A stretch of 64,000 bases of DNA, taken from Hyphomicrobiales bacterium. GTDB taxonomy: Bacteria; Pseudomonadota; Alphaproteobacteria; Rhizobiales; Beijerinckiaceae. Below, in pieces: positions 44,956 to 54,300 of this stretch. The position numbers and the translations under genes are program-made. The DNA lies in NCBI GenBank assembly GCA_930633525.1, contig CAKNFP010000002.1, positions 1,674,001 through 1,738,000 of the forward strand. Reading direction: 5' to 3'. The stretch's first letter is position 1. Each line of letters begins with the position of its first letter. The notes under the pieces are model-generated. The model was not told where the DNA came from and did not search any database. It was given only the letters and a program-made list of their open reading frames with translations.

Positions 44956-45957
44956 TTATTTTGGTGTGCCGGCGAACAGGCCGGCGGTTTCAGGTGCGAA
45001 GAGCTCGTCAAGGCCGACCGGGCGATGCGAGACGCCCTGCTCCTGGCAGTATTCGAGGAATTTCGTGAGCGTGGTCCGGTTGCGCGCCACGCCGTAGGGC
45101 CAGAAATCCTGGCCGAAGAGAGCACGCGCAGCCGCAGCCTGCTCATATATCCACGGAAACGGATAGCGCGAGATCATGCTGTCGGCCATGCGGCGCAGGC
45201 TGTCCTGCTTGGCCGCCTCGAACGCCTGGCACAAGTTCGCCGCAAGCCAGCGATTGCTTTCGTAGATATCGGAGCGAATGGCGACGACATGCATGATCGG
45301 GAAGATGCCGGTCTGCCGGTAATAATCGGCCTCGTCGGCCATCCCGCCGGGAAAGAGGCGCGTGATCGATGGATTCTCGCCGAGCGCTCCGTCAGGAGTA
45401 TGTGAAGAGATGATCGCGTCGAGCTCGCCTGCGATCAGCATGTCGTTGAGTGATTTGTCCTTTGCCTTCGTCACTTGCAGACCATCCGGCCATGCAATCG
45501 CGATATGCGGCGCGTGGCCGGTGGCGTTGACGCTGCCTTCGACCCACTCGACCGTGTCGAGGGCGACGCCGCATTCGTGCGCGAGAAACCCACGCGCATA
45601 GACCCCTGCCGTATGGGACCAGTCCGGAAAACCAATGCGGCCGCCCTTCAGGTCGGACGCGGATTTGACCGAGCCGTTCCGGCGCACGAAGAAGGCCGAC
45701 TGCCGGAACATGCGTGACGGAAACACCGGAATGGCGGTCAGCGATCGATCTCCCTGCGACAGCAGCGAGACATACATCGCCAGCGACATCTCCGAGATGT
45801 CCCATTCGCGGAACCGGGTGAAGCGGGCGAAAATATCCTGAACCGGCAGGTTCTGGATGTTCAGCCGCGCGCCCTTGACCTTCACCGTACCGTTGCACAG
45901 CGCCTGGACATGGTCGTATTCGCATATGGCGAGTGACAGGCGAACCGGATCAGTCAT
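44956..45957 (-). CDS. 4,5-dihydroxyphthalate decarboxylase-family protein
   Basis: A 333-aa protein whose N-terminal half ('LSLAICEYDHVQALCNGTVK', 'IFARFTRFREWDISEMSLAM', 'IPVFPSRMFRQSAFFVRRNG') matches the Pht5-type 4,5-dihydroxyphthalate decarboxylase family, a cytoplasmic enzyme group built on a binding-protein-like fold. ATG 45957 follows AGGAAGGAAAG. No signal peptide is present, which argues against a periplasmic binding protein. If the family assignment holds, it removes CO2 from an aromatic or heteroaromatic carboxylate; phthalate itself is not shown, as no phthalate dioxygenase is nearby. Confidence 0.82.
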   Translation of the reverse strand: MTDPVRLSLAICEYDHVQALCNGTVKVKGARLNIQNLPVQDIFARFTRFREWDISEMSLAMYVSLLSQGDRSLTAIPVFPSRMFRQSAFFVRRNGSVKSASDLKGGRIGFPDWSHTAGVYARGFLAHECGVALDTVEWVEGSVNATGHAPHIAIAWPDGLQVTKAKDKSLNDMLIAGELDAIISSHTPDGALGENPSITRLFPGGMADEADYYRQTGIFPIMHVVAIRSDIYESNRWLAANLCQAFEAAKQDSLRRMADSMISRYPFPWIYEQAAAARALFGQDFWPYGVARNRTTLTKFLEYCQEQGVSHRPVGLDELFAPETAGLFAGTPK

Positions 45958-45996
45958 CAAACTTTCCTTCCTGTGCCGCAACGGGTCGAACGGCAT

Positions 45997-48267
45997 TCAC
46001 GGTTTTCCAGCAGCGGGGTTTTGCTCCTTGCCTTCATCGAACTGGCGCAGGCGCACGAGGGTGCTGAGAGCTGCGCAGGCCTGCCCCAGCGATGAGGTGC
46101 GACGGTTTGCGGTGACCGCGTTGGGATTGCCGTTGCATTCAAGCTGCGGCTCCGTTTCGGCGGGTGCAAACCATGCCCCTGTCGCCATGACCAGGACGCC
46201 TTCGCGCACGCTCTCGGTTACCTTCGCGCGGGCAAGGCAGGCCCCGCGCCCGTTTTCGACGCGGACCGTATCTCCATCGCGGATGCCGCGCTGCCGCGCG
46301 TCGGCGGGGTGGATCGCCACGGGCTCCCGGTCGCCAGCCGGCTGCACCTGGAAAAGCTGGCTATGCAGTCGCTTGGGGGGCTGGTTCGTCACCAGGTGCA
46401 GCTGGTCCGGGTCCGCATTGCCCAGCCATTCATACGGTTCAAGCCAGGCCGGATGCGCCGGGCAATCCCGGTAGCCGAAACCCTCTATGCGCTTTGAATA
46501 GAGTTCTATGAGGCCGGACGGCGTAGGGAGCGGGCGCGAAACCGGATCCTTGCGGAAATCCTCAAGGAGCACTTCCGGCCGTTCCGATGGCGGTACAGCG
46601 AAGAAGCCCTTGTTCCAGAACGTGTCGAAATCCGGCACCGGCACATTCTCGCGCTCGCCCCTGGCTTCAGTCTTTCGCCATAGCCGGCGCAGCCAGCCGA
46701 ACTCATCAAGACCTTCGGAAAAGGCTTCGCCACAATCGAGGCGCTCCGCCAGTTCCCCGAAGATCAGGAAATCGTCGCGTGCCTGCGCGAGCGGGTCAAT
46801 CAGCCTGGGCATTGCGAAGACGAAGGGATCGCGGGAGGAGCCGCCGAAATCGTTCCGCTCGACGATGGTCGTTGCTGGCAGCACGATATCCGCACGGCGC
46901 GCGGTCGGAGTCCACCACGGTTCGTGCACGACGATGGTTTCCGGCCTCTGCCAGGCCTTCTCGAGCGCAAACAAGTCTTGCGCGTGGTGGAACGGGTTGC
47001 CGCCAGCCCAGTACACCATGCGGATATCGGGAAAAGTGATCTTGTGTCCGTTGAAATCGATCGTCTCGCCGGGCCGGGCCATGGCGTCGATCAATGTCGC
47101 CACTGGAACCGCGCTTTGCGCCGGATTTGCAAGGCCGTCCAGGGCCGGCACATATCCGCGACGGGCCGGCGCGCCGACGCTGTTCATCGAGCCATAGCCG
47201 AAGCAGAACCCGCCGCCCGGGAGCCCAATCTGGCCAAGTATCGCGGCCAGCGCGATCAGTGCCCAGAACGGCTGCTCGCCATGATCGGCGCGCTGGAGAG
47301 ACCATGCGGCCGTCAGCATGACGCGGCCGCGACGGATCAGCCCCCATAGGGCCTCAAGTTCGGTGATGTCGATGCCGGCGATGCCGGAGGCCCAGGCGAA
47401 GGTCTTTTCAACGCCGTCCGTATCTCCACGCAGGTAGGCAGCCAGTTGGTCGTGACCGACAACGTGTCTTTCCAGGAAAGGCAGGTCGGCGCGCCCCTCG
47501 ATGAAGGCGCGGTGAGCCAACGCAAGGATCAGGGCCGTATCGGTGTTCGGCCTTGGCGCAATGTGCAACGCATCAATACCGGACGGGACATCCTCGCTCA
47601 GCGGCGAAACAATCACGAACTTGGTGCCACGCCGAGCTGCAGCGCTCGCATAGCGTGCCATGTGGTGGTGGCCGGCGCCGCCCGACGTCACGCGCCAATT
47701 CTTGGCGTTGAGGCCGCCAAAGGCGACCAGCACCTCGGTCTCTTCTGCGATGGTGCTCCATTCCGTCGCGGCGAAGGCCACGGCATCGGTTGTGCCGAGG
47801 ACATGCGGCAGGATAGCGTTCGCGGCGCCCCAGCTGTAGTTGCCCAGCTGATCGGTGAAGCCCCCCGCCGCCGCGAGAAAGCGGCGAACGAGGCTTCGTG
47901 CGTGGTGCAGGCGCCCGGCGCTGGACCAGCCGTAGGATCCACCGAGGATCGAAGCCGGACCGTGCAGGTCCCGGACCCGCGCCACTTCCGAGCACACGAT
48001 ATCGAGCGCGGTATCCCAATCGACAGGAACCATGCGGTCCGCGCCACGCCCCTCACCGCCTGCGGCGTGGCGATGGCGCAGGAAGCTCTCGCGCACATAG
48101 GGGCGGTCGATCCGCAGGGGCGAATGAACCAGGTCCGGCAGCGCGCCGATCATATCGGGATCGGCCAGTCCATGCGCCCAGGGCCGCGCCGAAACGAGAC
48201 GGCCACCGGCCACCTCTGCTTCGAATGCGCCCCAATGGCATAGGCTGATGTTGGTCGATCCCTTCAT
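45997..48267 (-). CDS. Molybdopterin oxidoreductase (BisC/DMSO-reductase family)
   Basis: A 756-aa enzyme of the DMSO reductase family, nearest in layout to BisC/TorZ-type soluble S- or N-oxide reductases. The Mo-ligand segment YGWSSAG puts the expected serine ligand at S116. There is no N-terminal Cys-rich [4Fe-4S] motif and no Tat or Sec signal, so it is likely cytoplasmic. Cofactor domain blocks include 'VVHEPWWTPTARRADIVLPA' and C-terminal 'LHSQLFQVQPAGDREPVAIH'. No membrane or cytochrome partner is encoded nearby. It lies 4 bp after the DapA-family gene. Confidence 0.92.
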   Translation of the reverse strand: MKGSTNISLCHWGAFEAEVAGGRLVSARPWAHGLADPDMIGALPDLVHSPLRIDRPYVRESFLRHRHAAGGEGRGADRMVPVDWDTALDIVCSEVARVRDLHGPASILGGSYGWSSAGRLHHARSLVRRFLAAAGGFTDQLGNYSWGAANAILPHVLGTTDAVAFAATEWSTIAEETEVLVAFGGLNAKNWRVTSGGAGHHHMARYASAAARRGTKFVIVSPLSEDVPSGIDALHIAPRPNTDTALILALAHRAFIEGRADLPFLERHVVGHDQLAAYLRGDTDGVEKTFAWASGIAGIDITELEALWGLIRRGRVMLTAAWSLQRADHGEQPFWALIALAAILGQIGLPGGGFCFGYGSMNSVGAPARRGYVPALDGLANPAQSAVPVATLIDAMARPGETIDFNGHKITFPDIRMVYWAGGNPFHHAQDLFALEKAWQRPETIVVHEPWWTPTARRADIVLPATTIVERNDFGGSSRDPFVFAMPRLIDPLAQARDDFLIFGELAERLDCGEAFSEGLDEFGWLRRLWRKTEARGERENVPVPDFDTFWNKGFFAVPPSERPEVLLEDFRKDPVSRPLPTPSGLIELYSKRIEGFGYRDCPAHPAWLEPYEWLGNADPDQLHLVTNQPPKRLHSQLFQVQPAGDREPVAIHPADARQRGIRDGDTVRVENGRGACLARAKVTESVREGVLVMATGAWFAPAETEPQLECNGNPNAVTANRRTSSLGQACAALSTLVRLRQFDEGKEQNPAAGKP

Positions 48268-48271
48268 CCAG

Positions 48272-49213
48272 CTACTCGGCCGCGATTGCGGACGGTTTGA
48301 TCCTGAAGCCGTAGCGCTCTTCCAGGCCGAGGTCGCGGACGATGTTCAGCCCGATCTGCAGATGATCGGCAGGCACCGCCTGTAGCGGCTTGCGCAGTGG
48401 GCCGGCGGGCAGGCCGATGACGCGCATCAGGGATTTGATCGCCACCGGGTTGATTGCCGAATAAGCGAAATGCAGCATCGGCAGGTTGCGCAGCCATGCC
48501 TCGCGGCACGCGAATGCATCATCGCCATTCTCCCACTTCTTCGAGATGACCGCCATCTCCTGCGGGATGATGTTGCCGGTCATGTTCGCGGTGCCGTGAC
48601 CGCCCAGCGCCATCGTCGGAATGACGAGGCCGAGGTTCGGCGAGCAGCAGCACATGATAGCCATGTCGGGCTTGGCCGCGCATACCTGGGCGACCTGGCC
48701 GACGCGGGTGGTGGATTCCTTTAGAACCACCATGTTTGGATGCTTGGCCAACTTGAGAATGTTGGTCCAGTGCAGATCCGTCGTAACGCGAGGCGGATTG
48801 TTGTAGAAGCCGATGGGAAAATCGACCGCATCACAGACTTCCCACACATAGTCGGTGATCGCAGCGTTGTCGGCGCAGATATAGGCGGGAGCCGCGATGA
48901 TCGCACCGTCGCCGCCCTCAGCCTTGGCGTAGCGGACATAATCGATGGTGGTCTGCGTGTTGTTGCCGGTGCAGCCGTAATAGAACAGCATCTTGCCGGT
49001 CTTCATCTTCGCCGTGCGCGAGATGATCTCGCGGCGCTCTTCCGGCGAAAGCATCGAGACCTCACCAGTCGAACCCATGATGAGGACGGCTTCCGTTCCG
49101 TTGCTTTCATGCCACGAAAGCAGCGTCTGAAAACCTTCATAGTCAACCGATCCGTCGGCATTCATCGGCGTAATGAGGGCGACGAATGAACCCTTTGGTT
49201 TAATATGTGCCAT
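48272..49213 (-). CDS. Dihydrodipicolinate synthase/N-acetylneuraminate lyase (DapA)-family protein
   Basis: A 313-aa class I aldolase-type TIM barrel. The Schiff-base lysine is K165 (VVLKEST), the catalytic tyrosine Y137 (FYNNPP) and the carboxylate loop GSTGE (47-51, usually GTTGE). These argue for an active pyruvate-type aldolase, hydratase-aldolase or decarboxylating dehydratase. It is first in the twelve-gene run, far from any lysine-biosynthesis gene, so a catabolic lyase role is more likely than DapA itself. Confidence 0.9.
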   Translation of the reverse strand: MAHIKPKGSFVALITPMNADGSVDYEGFQTLLSWHESNGTEAVLIMGSTGEVSMLSPEERREIISRTAKMKTGKMLFYYGCTGNNTQTTIDYVRYAKAEGGDGAIIAAPAYICADNAAITDYVWEVCDAVDFPIGFYNNPPRVTTDLHWTNILKLAKHPNMVVLKESTTRVGQVAQVCAAKPDMAIMCCCSPNLGLVIPTMALGGHGTANMTGNIIPQEMAVISKKWENGDDAFACREAWLRNLPMLHFAYSAINPVAIKSLMRVIGLPAGPLRKPLQAVPADHLQIGLNIVRDLGLEERYGFRIKPSAIAAE

Positions 49214-49411
49214 TCCATGACCTCGCTCTGGACAAAGCTGAGGAAGGAAACGTGGCGCAGCCGACCAAAGCTCTTATCGACTTGGACACGGCTACCGCCT
49301 GGGATTCAGGCCAATCACAACCCCACGTCTCATCATCCCGATCTGCCGTCCATGGTGTCGGCTGCCGGCGAAAGATCAAATACAATTTGCTGACGGTGCT
49401 ATGTGCAATAG
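49214..49411. promoter_or_regulatory. Gap upstream of the twelve-gene run
   Basis: About 200 bases between the LysR stop and the DapA-family start, the likely place of the operon promoter. No motif could be fixed by eye. Confidence 0.4.
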
Positions 49412-50317
49412 TCATGGCCCTAGACGGGTCACCTCGCCGAAATCGGCGAGCACGTCGGACAGGTGCCGGCAAAAGGTTTCCGCTGGGCGGCTGAGCGGAG
49501 TATCGGTCGGCTTAAAGATGTGAAAATCGAACGGAATATCGGGCTTGAAAGGTATCAAGCGCAAATTGGTGCGAAACGCGCGCGGGGTCAGCGGGTCGAC
49601 GATCGCGATACCGACGCCGGCGGCAGCCAGCCCGCATGCCGTGTAGGACGGCTGACTTTCGACTGCGATCTGCGGCTGTACGTTCGCTTCGGCGAAGCTC
49701 TGCGTAACATAGCTCGCAACGGCTGTATGGTAAGACAAGGCCACCAGTGGATGGCCCTTCAAATCACGAGGCGTGAGTACGTCGCGTCCGTTGAGAGGAT
49801 GATCTGGCAGCATCGCGCAAACGCAGCAGGTCCGATAAGAGGCGATCACGTCAATATTGGGCTGCAAACCGAGAAACTGCCCAATGCCGAGATCAATCTG
49901 CCGGGTCGATACGAGATCGAGGATCTGCGGCGACCCGTACACATCGTGGGCGATTTTCATGCTGCCGACCTCTGCCAGAAGACGCGCGATCGCCTTTGGC
50001 ATAATCTCCAGACTGATCATCGGCATGGCCGCCACGTTCAGCACCGCGCGCCTCAGATCCCTGATTTCGCGCGCCACCTGCTCGAGGCGGTCCAGTCCGT
50101 AGAACATGCGCGTCACTTCCTGCATGAACTGACGGCCTTCGACCGTGGGCTCGATCTTGCCGCCCTTGCGGAGAAAGACCGGAAACCCGACGCTGTGTTC
50201 CAACTCTGAGATGAGACGACTGACGGCTGGTTGAGAGATATTCAGGGCCTGCGATGCGGCGGTTACGGAGCCGTGCTGCATGACGAGCCTGAAAGCTCGT
50301 ATCTGTCGCTCATTCAT
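49412..50317 (-). CDS. LysR-family transcriptional regulator
   Basis: A 301-aa regulator. The winged helix-turn-helix starts at residue 1 ('MNERQIRAFRLVMQHGSVTA', then 'SQPAVSRLISELEHSVG') and the effector-binding domain fills the rest. It is transcribed in the same direction as the twelve-gene run just downstream, so it could be co-transcribed with it or control it. The effector is unknown. Confidence 0.93.
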   Translation of the reverse strand: MNERQIRAFRLVMQHGSVTAASQALNISQPAVSRLISELEHSVGFPVFLRKGGKIEPTVEGRQFMQEVTRMFYGLDRLEQVAREIRDLRRAVLNVAAMPMISLEIMPKAIARLLAEVGSMKIAHDVYGSPQILDLVSTRQIDLGIGQFLGLQPNIDVIASYRTCCVCAMLPDHPLNGRDVLTPRDLKGHPLVALSYHTAVASYVTQSFAEANVQPQIAVESQPSYTACGLAAAGVGIAIVDPLTPRAFRTNLRLIPFKPDIPFDFHIFKPTDTPLSRPAETFCRHLSDVLADFGEVTRLGP

Positions 50318-50706
50318 TATCTTCGCCCACCAAGCGCGCTACGGATGGTTTCTGCCATGTTGACCTATTCGTCCACATGTTCGCACGCCTCGTCCAGATC
50401 TCCGCGAATCAACGTCTATATAATCTATAGAAATTTGGATAGGAGAATTCGAAATTCGCGTGAGGACGCGGCGTGATCATCGGTCCGCCTTAGGCGAGGG
50501 GTACATTGAGCGTCGCGCATCGGCAGGCCGTCATGGGCCTGTTCTATTGTCGGCGCGGACCGGAAGATGGTGCACTTCCGATGCTGCCGCCCGCCGGAAA
50601 CGGAGCTGCGCGGCAGGCGTCCGCAAGATGTGTGCGGGCCGCTTCCGCCTACGCATAGGACGTCGATGACGAAGTTGGTGAAAACGGGGCCTTCCACCGC
50701 GACCTG
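50318..50706. other. Gene-free stretch with a candidate operator upstream of LysR
   Basis: No gene is supported here. An AT-rich patch at about 50410-50450 holds an imperfect 17-bp palindrome (TCTATATAATCTATAGA, 50415-50431; 14 of 17 positions symmetric), about 100 bp upstream of the LysR start. It may be an autoregulatory site. The rest, towards RecQ, is GC-rich without recognisable features. Confidence 0.45.
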
Positions 50707-52509
50707 TCATGCCTGCTCGGCGATCACCGCGAGGAAGGCGGAACCGTAGCGTTCCAGCTTGGCTTCGCCGATGCCGGGCACATTCGCCATTTCGGCGCGC
50801 GAAGCGGGGCGCGCCGCCGCCAGTTCGATCAAGGTCTTGTCGTGGAAAATCACATAAGGCGGCACGTTCTGCGCGCGCGCCAGTTCCATGCGTTTCTGTC
50901 GCAACGCCTGGAACAGGTCGTTGTCTGAATCGGTGACGGCAGGCCGCGAGGCAGCGCCGCGCGCGGCCTTGTCACGCTTGACGCGCGACGCCCCCGGCAC
51001 CCGCAGCATCAGTGTCGGCTTGTCGCGCAGGAAGTCGCGGCCGGCTGGCGCGATCGAGAGGCCGCCATGGCCGGCGAGATCGACATCGACGAGACGCAGC
51101 GCGATCAGCTGGCGCAGGATCGCTCGCCATGTGCGGTTGTCGTGCTCGGTGCCGATGCCGAAGGTGGAGATGCGATCGTGGCCGAACTGCGCGATGCGGT
51201 CGTTCTCGATGCCGAGCAGCACGTCGACGATATAGGCCTGCCCGAAGCGCTCGCCGGTGCGATAGATGCACGACAGCGCCTTCTGCGCGGCTATCGTGCC
51301 ATCGAACAACTTTGGCGGCTCCGCGCAGGTATCGCAATTGCCGCATGGCTCGCCATGGTCGCCGAAATAGGACAGAAGGACCTGCCGGCGGCAGTGCGCC
51401 GTCTCGGCCAATCCCAGCAGCGCATCGAGCTTCTGTCGCTCCATGCGCTTGCGCTGGTCGGGCGCCTCCGATTCCTCGATGAAGCGGCTGCGCAGCGCGA
51501 TGTCCTCGTAGCCGTAGAGCATGAGGGTGTCGGACGGCAGGCCGTCGCGGCCAGCGCGGCCCGTTTCCTGATAATAGGCCTCGATGCTGCCTGGCAGGTC
51601 GACGTGGGCAACGAAGCGTACATCCGGCTTGTCGATGCCCATGCCGAAAGCGATGGTGGCGACCATGACGACCGCCTCGCCGTGCTGGAAGCGTATCTGG
51701 TTGGCTTCGCGCGCGGCCTTGTCCATGCCCGCGTGATAGGTGAGGGCGTCATAGCCGAGGCTCTGGAGCCAGACGGCGGTTTCCTCCGTCTTGCGCTTCG
51801 AAAGGCAATAGATGATGCCACTTTCGCCCTCGTGGCGCTTGAGGAAGCTCCTCAGTTGGGCGCGCGGGTTATCCTTCTCCTCGATGGCGTAGCGGATGTT
51901 GGGCCGGTCGAAACCGGCGATGAAGGCGTCAGCTTCCGCGATCTCGAGATGGGACAGAATCTCCGCGCGCGTCGGCTCGTCGGCCGTCGCCGTCAGCGCC
52001 ATGCGCGGCGTGTCGGGAAATTGCCGGACAAGCACGTCGAGCTGGCGGTAGGAGGGGCGGAAGTCGTGTCCCCACTGCGACAGGCAGTGCGCCTCGTCGA
52101 TGGCGATCAGCGACAGCTGCGTCTGGCCGAGCCGCTCCAGCACATCCTGGCGCAGCAACGTCTCCGGCGCGACGTAGAGTAGGTCGAGACCGCCGCTGTG
52201 AATGTCGCGCCATAGCGCGCGTCGCTCGTCGGCCGGCACGTCCGAGTTGAGGGCGGCTGCCCTCACGCCCGCTTGCCGCAGGGCCGTCACCTGGTCGGCC
52301 ATCAGCGCCAGGAGCGGCGAAACAACGAGGCCCATGCCCCGCCTTGCGATGGCGGGGATCTGGTAGCAGAGCGATTTGCCACCGCCCGTGGGCATCAGCA
52401 CAAAGGCGTTGTTGCCGCCAATGACATGCTCGACGATGCGCGCCTGCGGTCCCCTGAACGCATCATAGCCGTAGACGGTCTTGAGGATTTCGAGAGCAGT
52501 GGCGGTCAT
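50707..52509 (-). CDS. recQ: ATP-dependent DNA helicase RecQ
   Basis: A 600-aa 3'-5' DNA helicase for recombination and fork repair. Order: Walker A TGGGKS (41-46), DEAH box in 'IAIDEAHCLSQWGHDFRPSY', helicase C-terminal 'VATIAFGMGIDKPDVRFVAH' and 'QETGRAGRDGLPS', RecQ zinc cysteines ending in 'CGNCDTC', winged helix, then a C-terminal HRDC domain ('LARAQNVPPYVIFHDKTL', 'VPGIGEAKLERYG'). Length is normal. ATG 52509 or GTG 52521 may be the start. It is a housekeeping gene amid accessory DNA. Confidence 0.97.
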   Translation of the reverse strand: MTATALEILKTVYGYDAFRGPQARIVEHVIGGNNAFVLMPTGGGKSLCYQIPAIARRGMGLVVSPLLALMADQVTALRQAGVRAAALNSDVPADERRALWRDIHSGGLDLLYVAPETLLRQDVLERLGQTQLSLIAIDEAHCLSQWGHDFRPSYRQLDVLVRQFPDTPRMALTATADEPTRAEILSHLEIAEADAFIAGFDRPNIRYAIEEKDNPRAQLRSFLKRHEGESGIIYCLSKRKTEETAVWLQSLGYDALTYHAGMDKAAREANQIRFQHGEAVVMVATIAFGMGIDKPDVRFVAHVDLPGSIEAYYQETGRAGRDGLPSDTLMLYGYEDIALRSRFIEESEAPDQRKRMERQKLDALLGLAETAHCRRQVLLSYFGDHGEPCGNCDTCAEPPKLFDGTIAAQKALSCIYRTGERFGQAYIVDVLLGIENDRIAQFGHDRISTFGIGTEHDNRTWRAILRQLIALRLVDVDLAGHGGLSIAPAGRDFLRDKPTLMLRVPGASRVKRDKAARGAASRPAVTDSDNDLFQALRQKRMELARAQNVPPYVIFHDKTLIELAAARPASRAEMANVPGIGEAKLERYGSAFLAVIAEQA

Positions 52510-52674
52510 CAGCGTCAACACGAAGAATCAGAGATCGTCCTTCATAGCAGCTTCGCCGCGACAGCGATCGTTGATACGCCTTTTCGTCGCTCTCCCTGCG
52601 ACAGCCTCCCGACATGCGGTGTGGCTTCAGCCTTGAGGGTCGCCCTTGTGCAGGAGCCACCGTCTGAACGCGAG

Positions 52675-54300
52675 TCAGCCTGTAATTGACTCGCGGGCGT
52701 GGGCGACGTCCATCCCTTGTGTCATTTCCCGCGCCCGCCGTGCCTGTTTGTCGGCATACATAAGCCTGTCAGCTTCCTTGAGCACGGTTTGCGGCGAACT
52801 GACGGAGGGATCGACGCTGATAATGCCGAGGCTTGCGCCTGCATAGTCGAAACTATATCCAGCAAAGGTATAAGTGCCGATCAGCAGCGGCGTCAGTCGA
52901 TTGCGCATCGCCTGGACTGCCTCGTCCGGATCATCGGGCCCAGGCGGCGCCACCAGCCCGATCACGACGAATTCGTCGCCACCGAACCGACCCAGCATAT
53001 CGCTCGCACGCAGGCCGGCCGACAGGCGCTGTCCCACCTCGAGCAGGAGTCTGTCGCCGACCGCGTGTCCGTAGGTATCGTTAATCGTTTTGAACTCATC
53101 CAGATCGATAAACGCCACCAGGACCCATCGCTGCGTCCGTTTCGCTAGCGTGAACAAACGATCGAGCTCCGTCAGCAGCGCGCGGCGGTTCGGCAGGTCG
53201 GTCAGTGCGTCATAGTTAGCCGCATATCGTTCATCCTGGCGGCGCATCACCATCTGCCCTGCCGCCTGGCCGGCGAGCAGGATCAGGATGAGGCCGAGCA
53301 CCGCCACCAGTCCCGCCGTTAAAAAATGCTGCCTGCGCATGGGCGCCATCTGCTCCAGCGAGGCCAGCGTGAACAATTGGTACTGCGTACCCGCCAGCGG
53401 CTGACGCCGCAGCAGATAGGGCCTGCCGTCGATGAGCCATTGGTCGGCATGAGCTGAGCCGGCCCTAGCGTGGACGTCCATGGGTTCGCCCGGCTCTTCG
53501 TCGTCGTCCGGCGGCTGCACCATGCCTGGCGGCAGAAGCGCTGCCACATTTCGCAACATGAAGGGCTCGGACAAGGTGGTGATCACGCGCCCCTGGCGGT
53601 TCACGATCAGTGCAATGTGCCGTCCTGTCAGGTAGAACGCGACATCGGGCGCGTCGAACTTCACCGTGACCGAACCCTGCGGCACGTCGTTCGGGCCATC
53701 GATGCGGCTGGCCACGAAATAGGATGGGGTTTTGTTCAGGCGGGCGATGCCGAACGAGGAACCCGTGCCGTTGCGCAACGCGTCGACGAGGTAGGGCCGA
53801 CCCGAGTAGATCATACCGACAATGCTGTCAGGCTCGGCCCAGTTGCTGGCCGTCACCGTGTCGTCTGACATGTTGTTCATGTAAATGCGGGCATAGCGTA
53901 GATCACTGGCCAGCGCGTTCATGAAGTCGCCGACCTTGCGCACCAAGGGGTCGCGTATGAACTCCGTCGCGCGCTGCTGGCGCGTCAGCTCGGCAGCGCC
54001 GGGCGGATCCGTGCGATAGTTGATGGCGAGCTGGATTACCTGGGCCTGGCTCGCCACCATATTGGCCACGCTGACCATCTCGGTGAACAACCGGTCCACG
54101 ACGCGCGCGGTGGTGATGGCCTCGTATTCGGCGCTGGCCGCCAGGCTATCCAGCCACGCTGTCACGTTCCGCTGCGACATCCACCAACCCAGGCCGGCCA
54201 CCAACGCCAACCAGGCCGCAGCCAGCGCCAGCGTCACCCGGCGTACGACGGGCAACTTCTGCCGTCCGCGTACGCCTTGCTGTGGCAGCACGTCGCTCAC
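52675..54300 (-). CDS. Membrane-anchored diguanylate cyclase (periplasmic sensor + GGDEF)
   Basis: A 541-aa inner-membrane protein. One span at about residues 22-40, a periplasmic Cache-like sensor of roughly 280 residues, a second span ('FLTAGLVAVLGLILILLAG'), then a cytoplasmic GGDEF domain that makes cyclic di-GMP. The active site GGDEF is intact and an inhibitory RxxD site (RASD) lies five residues before it. GTG 54300 is chosen: AGGGTGA lies just upstream, while the long upstream open frame is toxin-gene remnant read in another frame. The sensed signal is unknown. Confidence 0.9.
   Translation of the reverse strand: MSDVLPQQGVRGRQKLPVVRRVTLALAAAWLALVAGLGWWMSQRNVTAWLDSLAASAEYEAITTARVVDRLFTEMVSVANMVASQAQVIQLAINYRTDPPGAAELTRQQRATEFIRDPLVRKVGDFMNALASDLRYARIYMNNMSDDTVTASNWAEPDSIVGMIYSGRPYLVDALRNGTGSSFGIARLNKTPSYFVASRIDGPNDVPQGSVTVKFDAPDVAFYLTGRHIALIVNRQGRVITTLSEPFMLRNVAALLPPGMVQPPDDDEEPGEPMDVHARAGSAHADQWLIDGRPYLLRRQPLAGTQYQLFTLASLEQMAPMRRQHFLTAGLVAVLGLILILLAGQAAGQMVMRRQDERYAANYDALTDLPNRRALLTELDRLFTLAKRTQRWVLVAFIDLDEFKTINDTYGHAVGDRLLLEVGQRLSAGLRASDMLGRFGGDEFVVIGLVAPPGPDDPDEAVQAMRNRLTPLLIGTYTFAGYSFDYAGASLGIISVDPSVSSPQTVLKEADRLMYADKQARRAREMTQGMDVAHARESITG

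Noticed and set aside
43285..45405. Long plus-strand open frame opposite the peptide-type binding protein and the decarboxylase-family gene
   Set aside because: It is antisense to two well-supported genes and has the biased composition of a GC-rich shadow frame.
44956..45957. NMT1-type periplasmic binding protein as the call
   Set aside because: The fold is similar, but there is no signal peptide and the N-terminal blocks match the 4,5-dihydroxyphthalate decarboxylase family.
48272..49213. Biosynthetic DapA (lysine pathway)
   Set aside because: The GTTGE loop is altered to GSTGE and the gene heads a catabolic operon with no lysine genes nearby.
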